Source of the DNA: Anisus vortex | Taxonomy: Eukaryota; Mollusca; Gastropoda; Planorbidae | DNA: 64,000 nucleotides | Assembly (NCBI GenBank): GCA_949126835.1 | Contig: OX421502.1 | Span: 36,047,789-36,111,788 of the forward strand | Direction of reading: 5' to 3' | Shown here: one piece after another, positions 51,101 to 63,100 of the stretch | How the letters are laid out: each line of letters begins with the position of its first letter | Numbering within the stretch: position 1 is the stretch's first letter | Position numbers and translations under genes: made by a program | The notes under the pieces: model-generated | Database searches by the model: none | Told to the model about the DNA's origin: nothing | The model's input: the letters and a program-made list of their open reading frames with translations, nothing else

Positions 51101-54100
51101 ATTTTATCTACATTTATCGAGATAGTGACAAATCAAATATTATAATTCTATCAAATTACGATCGCAGTTAAAGGAAAAGTCGATGTTGTACTTAATGAAA
51201 ATCTGTGTAAAACGTAATTTAAAAAAGAGGTTGTTGATTTGACCTGTATCGCACATAAGATAAGATTCCTTTCTTGATCCAAATGGAAATTTGACTTGAT
51301 TATATATGTTCCATCTTTCAGCATCAATAAACAATATTTTAAACAATATAAAAGAACTTTCCGTACTCAAGCAGAGAAATATACATATATAAATAGTCAT
51401 GCACGCACACTGTCATACCATTTATCTTTTTTTTTTATGTTTCATTAGAAGTCAGCTATGGTATTTCTGGCTGATTGTCGATTCTGTTGTAAAAGTCGCA
51501 CTGACAGTGGAACAAAAGAGTTTCTAAATCTCTCTGTTCTTGCCCTTCTTGGCCTTACATTATATAATATAGAATAGCATGTTGACAAGACGAAAAAAAA
51601 GAGTTGTTTATGTTCTTATTACTCAAAAAAATTCTTAACATTAGGCCCAGTTAACACTTTAGCGCCAGTATATTTTATGACGGCTAATGGCGGTCTAAAG
51701 GATAGTGCGAAACTCAATAATGTTAATAACCAACACAATTCTGAAACTGGATTGCAAGAGCCAATAAGAATCCGATGAAAGACACCAAAAGTGAAGAGTG
51801 TCTTCTGCTCTTATTACCCAAAAACAAGCCCTAAAGATAATTTGGTGTTTAAAAAAAATCAAATGCATAATTATTATACTTTATTATAGTAAAAAAGCAT
51901 TGGTTCGATCTTGACATGCAACACATAGTATAAAAGGTCATGAAAGTATTTATTTATTCGTGTTAGTAAAGCTACTAATGTTACAGACGTAACACACTCA
52001 AAGTGCCATTAACCGTACATTGATATTTCCCTTAGTCTTCCTTCCCATGGTAGATATGCTGGAAAGTATGAGTTTTGGCGGACAATAGTTGTCATAGTTA
52101 CAGTTAGCAACCAGAAATCTTTTTAACTATTTGTATTTAATATGAATTTTAACATTTTTAAGTCACTATTATTATTGTACGTTGTTAATTTAAATGTTAT
52201 TTACTTACTCAAGTTATCCAAAGCTAAATTTATCTAAAAATAGACCTACACGTGACACTCGCGTCTTTGTATTGTCAACACCTTAGTGCGTGCTGAATAC
52301 GAAATAGTTATCACACTATCATGATACCAATAAACATATTATCATTCCTATCATTAGACATAGCTGACCTCTTAGGGCATGTATATTATATTACGATCAA
52401 TGGCGGTGGCATGGATGGTGACATGCTCAATAATGTCAATAACCAACACAATTCTGAAACTGGATTGCAAAAGCCAACAAGAATCCGATCAAATTTTGTT
52501 GACACATTTTTGTGGACTTCTCTGAATATAGGGTATTCCTATACAATAAAATAGTGTATTATAATCTAAGCTTATATATATATTTGTACCGCTTATTTTT
52601 TTCCTTCTGCCTTAGCGCTACCATTCGGCCAAATGTGTTATGACATTTCACTCCTCCTTACGCATCGTTACTCGCTTGAATTGAATTTTTTTTTTAATGC
52701 TCGCTAAAAGCATTGCAGAAATGTTTGTGTCAAACCGTTACAAGTATTTGTTATATAGGCTAGTCCTACTTTTCTTCTTTGTAACACATCTATATATACA
52801 TTTATTGCGATAAGGAAAAATTAAATAGATCTATAATGAGTCTATCAAATTACGATAGCAGTGGAAAGGTCAATGTTGTATTAAACAAAAAATATGGAGG
52901 CTTTTTGAGCAGGAATATATGTATTTAATTTATATAACACATAATATATTACACAAAAAAGTGTGTTTACAACAAAAACAATATAACATGTTCTTATTAC
53001 TCAAACAAATCAATGATAATAACAATCTGTTACAATGTTCAGATAAAAAGACTCCAAACACTTTTCGTATCCCTCATGCGAGAAAAAATTCATAAAGGAA
53101 CTATTTCTTTCCGAGTGGCATCCGGGCATGGAACAGTGTTGCCTGAACAAACCAGGAAAACAAAATAGCTTAACATCATTTAAAACACTAATCAAAATGC
53201 AAGACCACAGATGAGCGTAGGACGCAATAATCTTCTTTATAGAAGGAGCGTCTGTAAAATATTACGATAATCCCCCCCCCCCCCAAAAAAAAAAAAACAA
53301 CCAAAAAAACTCGGTTTTAAACCAAAAAAAAAAAGCTCATGCATAATAAATTATTATATCTTTTCTGTAGTCAAAACTCACTGTTCGACCTAGACAGACT
53401 GCGACACATAGGTCATTGATTAATGTATGCTTGTTTGAAACGCTTCTAAGGCTACTAATCTGCTCCCACACACAAAGTGCCTTTATTGTACATTGATATT
53501 TCCCTAGTCTTCCTCCCCATGGTAGATATGCTGGAAAGTGTGAGTTTTGGCGGAGCGACAGAAAATCACAACGAAATTCCGAAGACGGAAAATAGTTTGA
53601 AAGAACCAACTAGGACGCGTTCCAATTTTGTAGAGACATTTTTATGGACATCACAGCAGATTGGGTAATTTTTTAAAAAATGTCTAAGTTCACAACATCT
53701 GAAAATCCTTAATTTTAAAAAAATCTATCACATATGCTTCTGAGCGCTTGGTATATGAAAATATAGAGGCCATTAGAATTTTTCCTCTTCAAATCTATAT
53801 AGGCTATTCAAAATGTTTGTTGAAGACAGGGACATTAATTAAATATTGTTAGTTGTCATTGTGACAGTTAGAAAAGACACCAGAAATCTTTTAACTAGTT
53901 ATATCAAATATGAATTTTAAGGGAAATTATTTAATCACTATTATACGTTGTTGATTTGAAGTTTATTTACTTACTAAAATTATCCAAAGCAATAGTGGCC
54001 GAGTGGCATTCGGGCATGGAATGGGTTTTGCCTGAACAAACCAGGAAAACCAGTAACTTAACATCATTTAAAACATTAATAAAAATGCAAGAATAGACTC

Positions 54101-57100
54101 GGACCACGGATGAGCGTAGGACGCAATAATTTTCTGTAATTTATAGGCTAAGATAAGATATAGCTAGCTATACATAGAGCTACAGTTATGCCAAACACAT
54201 GCTTCTTTTTATTGTCAACACATTAAAGCCTGCGGACGTACGAAATATTTATCACACTTCCATGATACAAATTAACATATCGTTCTTATCATTAATTTAA
54301 ATCTTAGACCCACTATATCTCATGAATATGATGTCTGGTGGCGGAGCCGGAGTGTTGGGTGCTTTTTCGGTCAATGGCCAACACAATTCTGACAATCATG
54401 GCCTACAAGAACCAACGAGAATCCGAACAAATTTTGTTGAAACATTTTTGTGGACCTCTTATAATATAGGGTATTCCCATACAAGAACTAAAGCAAATTG
54501 CATTATTATCTAAGCTTGTATATATATTTTTTTTACCGCTTAATTGTTTTCCTTTTGTCATATTATTATGCTGCTTTATTTTTTCATTTCATTTTTATAG
54601 GCCTAAATATTGTTGGCTTAACAATCTTTGCAAAACCTGTTAATTTTATCTAATTTTACCTCGAAAATTATTTTGCAGAATGTCAAATCAATCCAGTTTA
54701 GTTTTTTTTTAAAAGTCTATTTAATTAAAATAAACTAATTGACCTCTTGTAGGACTGTATCAATTCAATTAGATATACTATTTACTTTCGAATTTGATTA
54801 GGCCTACAGGAGCCAAAGCTAAATCATTTAATTGAGGACTTGTGTACATCTAGCTGGAATCCTAAATTTTAACTAGGACCCAACCAAGACAATTTCCACT
54901 GAGTACCGAGTATGAGTTTTTGGATGTAGGCTAGGCCTACATCCGTAGTTGCCGAAACCGTGTGTACAAACAGGGCAGTAGCGGCAACTCCGGAGTTTCG
55001 CTATCAAATTCAGAGCTTATATTCACTTGATTATCTCCCCGTTATTCCCTGATGTCCGGTTTCGCGCTAACTTACAACAGTAGCAGCAGTGCATGGGAGA
55101 AGTTAGGACTTTTCTTTGAAAAACCGATCAAGTCCGGATTATGTAATAGGGCATAAGACATTGATAAAATATAATTTTTGTGTAACAGGGTGGGGGGAAG
55201 AGGGGGGGGGGTAATTAATTTAAATTCATAGTTACTACTAATTAAAGAGGGTTGTGGGTAAAGGACAGCAATCATCTACTAAATACATCTAAACTAGGGC
55301 ACGAGGGGACTTTGGGTTTCCGTGACACTTCCGTTGGAACAGAAGGATTATTACAATCTAAACAGACCAACAACACTGAACACTAAACATAAAACACTAA
55401 AATCATATTCAAATTACAAATTACTGTTTATTCATGGAAATTCACTTGTCCCATTAAAGGGAACATAAAAATCCTAAAAACAAATTAAACCCCAACAATA
55501 AACCTATACTATCTAAACTCTATAAACATACTGTAAACCCTCACAAATAATAACCAACTTAAACTCCCCACTAAAAAAAACTAACTTCAACTCCCCACTA
55601 AAAACCAACATAGGCCGACATTACGACGTCATATCCGAACAAGCCACACACAACTACGCCATATACCGACCACTGGTCTTCCACAAAATGGGTCATTTCA
55701 GACGGAAGTGATTGATTAATTGTTCTATTTATAGACGTTGGCCGAACGTCTTTGATGACAACTTAACTCTCGCTCTAACTAATTTCAAAAATGACTATTT
55801 CCTGTCGACTGAAGTGCTAATCCTAATTCTAAATCTCTAATTGCTAAATATCTACAAATTTACCTTATGTACAACCCTATATTAAATTAAACTACAATAA
55901 AAATTCTACCTATTACTTTAATTAAACTACACTAACGAAAACCCAATTTAAAATAATCAGAAAAAGAATTCCGAAAAATGACGCAAGACCTAGCCGCTTA
56001 ACCTCGTTTCAGGGCTTTCACAAAATACAAAACAATATTTACATACATCATTTTTATACCAAACAGTCCCCCAAGTCTATATCTATATTACAAATAATAA
56101 AATATATTTACATTAAAAGTCCATTACTTACATTCTCACAAATCATAGCACCCACAGAGCACAGAAACTTAAACACATTCAAACGGACCACTCGTACAGC
56201 ACAAAGCAATTAATCACACTTTTAATTTAAGTCACCGACCTACATTTGTATGTTGTCTTATTTGTTTAAAATTGTGTAGGCCCTACATATTATTTGCTGA
56301 GGCAAATACTTCCAAAAAACAAACAAAAAAACAAACAAAAAACAACCAGGATATTCAACTTTGATTTTGTTAGGCCCAAATGTTAAGTATTTCTACTAAC
56401 GTAATTCATATAACATCTTTCTCGTAGGGCCAATATATTTTCCTCATTTCAACAACCCATGCGGCCGTAGCGAAGGCTCCATCAGTAAACGTATCTGTTT
56501 GACTTCAATGATATCTTCCCCACTCTTGGGCCTCGTAAACAGCATAGGGCCAATAGTGACCCCCGTTGCAAACACAGCTGAGCCTAAATTGCAAGAACCT
56601 GCCAGAACAAGAACAGTTTTCATTGAGGCTTGGTTGTGGGAAACTGCAACTACTACGTTAGTTGAGTTTATTATTTTGTCACCCTGAATCAATGGTGTGT
56701 TAATTGTGTACGTTGATTGGTTATTGGCTCTTATTACAAGGATCTAGACTTTAGGGCGTGTCACTTTTGGCCCCGTCTTCACTGCGCTTGTTTATTGGTT
56801 CATTGGTTCCTTAATTCTGATTTATTTTTAGATTTTCTTAAATTTCTTGTACATTTGAAAAAGCAGGTCATAACACCCAGGTTATGTTTAGTAATGGCTA
56901 AATATAGATAACCATAGATAAGGATGCACATTAATATAAATTTCTTTGACTCAAATATTTGAGCACGTTCAGTGAAGAGAGACTCATTATTTTGGAAAAT
57001 TTGGTTAGGATGAGTTTTAAATTAAAAAGAACATCGTTTCTTTTACCTGGAAAGACATGTATCGTGTTTTAAGCAAGACTTTTACTACTTTTTAGGTCTA

Positions 57101-60100
57101 GGAACTCACAATCCATTGTCTTAATAAAAACACTTGAATTTCAAATGTTAGCCTAGTCTTTGTTCTAATTCAATTTGACATGTGCATTCTCTGGTAGAAA
57201 TTGTTTTAATAAAATTTCTTTGAAACAAACAAACAAAAACTATGATACTCTGAAAATGCTGAATAGCCTACATAGATTAGAGAGGGCCTACAGTTGATGG
57301 AACAATGAAATAATACAGTTTTTATCAATGTTATTATTCAATTCTCTAAGCGTTATCAATAAAAGAAATTAATAGAAATTTCATTGAATTCGGGCACCCA
57401 ACTCAATGTGCTAGCTCTGATTTATACATGGAATTTAAAAAATCATTATTTATGGTCTTAAATGTGGTGATTCCGTGTTTGGTCTATGGGACTTTTTAAC
57501 AGTAGGCCTATAGAGCTGTAACAATAAAGAAGAATGATCATATCAAAGCTTCTTTTCATTGTACCAGGCTACTGGGAAATGGTCATGCATCATGTGATGC
57601 CACCGTCTATTGGTGGTGCGATGAACACTCTACCTGGCAATATCGCTGGGGAAAATACTTTGGCACAACCAAAGAGAACACGATCAAATTTTGTGGAAAC
57701 TTTCCTGTGGAACACCGAAACAATTGGGTACACACACTTTGTTTGAAACCATTTGTTTTTATCGGCTCAGGGTCAGAGTTTATCAAACAACTTAGCCTAC
57801 TCAATGAATATTTTCGTCATGTTCTGTTCACTACATTTTATATTTACTGCTTGTCATATAAGTCTTAAAACTTGCCAGGAAGCTTGCCTGGTTGCACGGC
57901 TTTAACTTCGTAAGCATTTGTGTCTGATATCTTCAGGCAATTCTAAGCAGTAGTGCTTTTCAACCGATTGGTACTTGGGAACCTGGGACTAAACCCTAAA
58001 AAAAACTATTAGTAGTCCAATGTTTTAATATATATACACAAGAGTAATGTTCGCAAGTCAGTAGTCAAACATTGAGACCACCATACCTTAAAACTAAAAG
58101 TACCAAAAAGTTAAGCACTGACCTACACAATCCAAATCTGCTTCCACTTTCTTTTTAAAACTGGTGTTTGTATTTTCCATTTACTTCTCTCTCTCTCACT
58201 CTCTCTCACTCTCTGTCTCAAGTTTTATCTGATCAATATAGGCCTATAGGCTAATAAAAGTTGTTGTTTGCTTCTGCAATTATTATTGAAATAAGAAATG
58301 GTGGATACACTTTATTATATTAAGCATCCTGTTATAAATGTTTTTTTGTTGTGCTATTTTTTTATGAGCTTTTGTTTAATAATTGTTTGTTTAATATAGA
58401 ATATAGACTAGCCTATTTAGGCCTATATAATATATAGAATTTGATCCTATTTTTTCTTGAAATACTGGAAACATGTTTTTAAAAAAAAAATGTTATCTTT
58501 TTCTGCTGCATTGTTTTGTCTGATCAGATTTTTCAACTACACACTAAGTGAACTAGGCTATATAAAATTGTTCAAATCATTTTTCATTGCATAGATAGGC
58601 CTAGTCTATAAATAAATCTTGTCTTGTTTTGCTTTTGAAAAAGCTAACACTGTACACTTAGCCTATCAAGATGGAAAAGCGTTGGCAAATGGCTAAGCTA
58701 TTCATTAATAAGTAGGCCAATATTAAAGCTTACACTAACATTGATTTAAAAAAAAACAACAGCAACATTGTCAATAACATTAGGATATTTGCCCAAAACT
58801 GGAAAATATGGGTCGACATGGTGCAGGAATGACTGGAATATATATATTTCGAAAAAAAAATTTAAACAAGTTAATTGGGTGATTTTTTTTTCCATTTGCA
58901 ATGATCTGAAAGCACTACAATATCTTTTTTTTTTCCTAATCGTACAAAGGTAATATTATTTTTTTCAGCGGATTATTTTCTTTTTGATATGGTTCCTGTC
59001 CCAATGAATTCAATGATGGGCGGAGGCCTGGACACAAATCACTTAAATGATAATGCCAATCTTCAAAATCCTACCAGAGTTCGGTCTAACTTCGTTGAAA
59101 CCTGGTTATGGACCCAGGCAAAAATCAAGTATGCCACCCTGACATTTTACACGTAGATCACAAGATAGTGCTCTGCAGGTGGTGGTCTTCCCTGGGCCGT
59201 ATATTTATAATGCGTCTAAGCTTTTAAAGTAATTTAAAACAGATGGGACCTATGACTAGACCTATAGAGATGCTAATTGGATGTGCACAAAATGAACGTA
59301 TTTAGTGCTGGATAAAAATATGTGCAAATCTTTCCCTCTACCTTTTGTTACTCAGTTGTAAATACAATTATATATAAATAAATAAATATATAAATTATAG
59401 GATTTTGGCCGATGATGGCGATGGCAGGTGTGATGGGTGGTGGTGTCCCTGGAGAAGTTTTTAAAGGGGATAGCTCAACTGGGACTTTACAAGAGCCTGC
59501 AAGAGTTCGAAGCAATTTTGTTGAGACCTGGCTGTGGGACTCTCTTCCTGTTGGGTACATACACATCTTTTTTTTTTTTGTATCTTATACTCCCCAGAGA
59601 AAAAAATTTACAATATCTGCCTATTTAAACAACAATTATCGTGTAGCCTACATCACATGTAAACCAAAATTCAATTATTTGAATTATACAAATTTAACAA
59701 GCATTTTATCCATGCACATGATTGTGAAAAATAATCTGACATTTGATATTTCTCTACAATAAAGCAATATAAACAGAAATATAATCTAATTATATCGCAT
59801 TTAATCACGAGATATAAGATTGATTGAAAGTAGAGTGCCTGAATAATCAAAAGCCGAAATCATTCAAAATGCTTGTATGAATTGCATGAACGCAGGTTCT
59901 ACTTAAGTGCACCAAAAAGTTTACATTTCAACAGGGTGCTTTATAAAAAGACTATATTCCCAAATTGATTGTTAACTTTTAACACATAGAGTAGAGTAAA
60001 TAGAAAGGCGCATCAATAAACTCACACCTTGAAATTTAAAGAAAAGTAGCCGTTTAAGGAGTTAGCAGTATATTCTATCAAATGACAAATTAATATAAAT

Positions 60101-63100
60101 AAAAAGCCTACCAATTTTAAACTGCTAAGATTTTACACTGTAGCCTACTATTTCTGAACAAATAAAAAAGAAACTTTATCGTGCATTAAATTAAAAATAA
60201 AAAATTTTAGTAGCCTTAGCCTTAATTTAATTATGGTAACTTGAAAAGATTTCTGGTTGTTTTCTAGACTTGCATAACTTGACATAAACTTAATCAATCT
60301 AATCCCGTAAAGACTCAGAATCGTATAGCATGTATGAGTATGGACAAAAATTAAATAAACTAATGACTAACTTGTCTTGAGACTAAATGGATTGTTGACT
60401 ATGATAAGGTATATAAATAGCCTTCTAAAGGATGTAATAGTTTTTCTAACATATCTTCTAACCAGTGTTAACTTGTATTTGTACGGAAGTAACTTCTTTC
60501 TAAACTGCTTCAATGTTATAAAAATATTTGGCACGCTAATTACATATAAACAATTCAAATTTAATTGAAACTTCAAAGATTTTCTTATAGATCTAGTTTT
60601 TATAATTATTTTCTTATTTAAATAAAAAATTTGAAATTTGAAGAAGAAAAAAAATGTAAGGGTAGTTCTACTTTAAGAAATAAAAGAACTAAATATTGTG
60701 CAACTGATTGAAATGTGCTCCATAAAGCTAAACTCTTTTTTACTATAATATCATAATATAATATCTTCTGCTTTGCTTCATTATAATTATAACTAACAAA
60801 AGAATTAAAATCAATATATTAATTATGTATTAATAATAGAAATAATTTTTTATGTATGATTTTTTAATAAAATCAACTGCAAGTAAATATTAACAATTTT
60901 TTATTGTGTATAACATTAACTATTAACAGATTTAAATTTTACAATGTTTAAAAATATACAGATTTAACAGTTTCAGTTTTATTGCATGCTGCTGTTTAAC
61001 TTTATCCTGTGTTTTTTGTTTCTCAAATGTTTTCTCTGCTTTTGGTTTCACTGCTTTTTCAAATACAGTAATTTAGTAGGATATTTCTGTTGTAAGAAAA
61101 TCTAATCATTAAGTTGCAATTTTACATATTTTAAGAAGTTTTTCAAACTACCGTAATTCTTTTATTTTAATAAATTAAGTCACAATTCTTTTCTAATAAA
61201 CAGAAATGAAATACCAAATAGGCCTATCTAAAATAAAATAATAGTAACAATTAAATATAAATACTTTTCTAAGTTGTTTTTGATGTCATTAAATACTGTC
61301 TAAGTAGACCTAATATGATAATGTTATAGAAGAATGTTTGAATATCATTAAACAATAATATTATCTTCCATCAAATATTCTGTATTGACATAAAAACAAT
61401 CTTATCTACAGTGCCAATGGATCAGCCTCTATTACTGCAACAGTACCAGACACTATTACATCTTGGGTGGCCAGTGCCTTTGCCATCAATTCAAATTCTG
61501 GTCTGGGTGTATCACCAACTCAGGCCCATGTAAGCTACTTTGTTTAAAAATATGTTTTCTTTTTTATCTATTAGCATTTATCATTTTTAAATTAAAAAAT
61601 TAATAAACTATTTAATAAGTGATAAATATAATAAGCTCTTATAAGGCTAATGTAAGGCACTAAAAAAACTTTTGCTATATATGTTTAATAGTTATCAACT
61701 AATTAACAAATGTGCTTGAAATATAAATGTTAAAGTAAAAATATGTTGATTATTTGTGTTCTATTTTTTAGGAGTTAAATTTGTTAAATGCCAGTAACTT
61801 ATGACTTGTAGATTATTTTGAAATTGAAAATATATTTATGTAATTGTCACTTTCTTTGATTTTAACAGTTGACAGTGTTCCGACCTTTCTTTGTAAGTCT
61901 GAATTTACCCTACTCTGTAACTCGTGGTGAACAGTTGGCACTTCAGGCTAATGTTTTCAACTACATGACTGAAGATATGCAGGTCAGTGATATTAACTAA
62001 ACCATAACTTTATGTGCACAGGTTTTTGTATAACAGTTTTACAAATAAAGAAATTAAATGTTTGTTAAATATTCACACAGTATTTGATTATCTTTTTTAA
62101 ATATTGCAATAAAAATTTCTTTTAAAATACCCTGTTACATTCTGTTTTGTACATTTATTTTTATATTTAGAAATTCTTTTTGAAATGTGCTGTTATAAAA
62201 AATGAAATCATTTTAATAACTATTTATCTAATTAGGTCCGTGTAACATTGGCCAAATCCAATAGTTTCTTTAACATTGAAGTTGATGCTAGTGGAGCTCA
62301 AGCCTTGAAACAAATTGATAGTGTTCAAGATGTTATGGTAAATTTTACATTTCTGTTACAAAATCATTGCAATAATAGCTGTAAAGTTAAATAATGTTTT
62401 TACTTAATCTCATAGTGTTAATGTATAATATAGCCTATATATATTGTTTTAATCCAACATTAGATCAAGGCAGGAGAAGCCAAGTCTGTTTACTTCCCAA
62501 TAGTTCCTGCTGATTTGGGCAAAATTGATGTTGAAGTAAAGGCTCAATCTACTAAAGCTGCTGATGCTGTTAGGAGACAACTCCTGGTGGAGGTAATACC
62601 ATGTAGTTATTCAAAGGTTATCGTACTTGTTTCATAGCAGTCCTGACAAACATATTAAAAATAATTCTCATTAGCACATTTTATCATTAATTTTAAATGG
62701 AGGAATTTTAATATATTAATCTTTTCAATTCATAAATTATTAAAAACTAAAATTGTTTTTATAGAAATATTTTTTCAAGGCAAAAAGTAGAGATAGAGTT
62801 CACTAAAACTACAGATGATTAACCTTACTTATATTTCAGGCTGAAGGTGTTCCAAAATCATACAATGTTCCAGTACTTATTGACCTTACAGAAGGCAAAA
62901 CTTCATTTTCTAAGACTGTTAATATCACTTTACCTCCTAACACTGTGAAAGGCTCAGAGTTGGCCAGAATCTCTGCTGTCGGTTAGTCAAGTTTTTAATA
63001 ATTGATGTAGAAATGAAACTAAGGCATGACAGGCTGGTGATGGTGCAATTTGGCATGACAGGCTGGTGATGGTGCAATTTGGCATGACAGGCTGGTGATG

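Noticed and set aside
43410..59660. Read-through extensions of cassette frames (for example residues after the final Gly of cassettes 5 and 14)
   Set aside because: All cassettes lose similarity exactly at the GT donor, and the next conserved residues ([13 protein letters not shown]) are found at 61,412.
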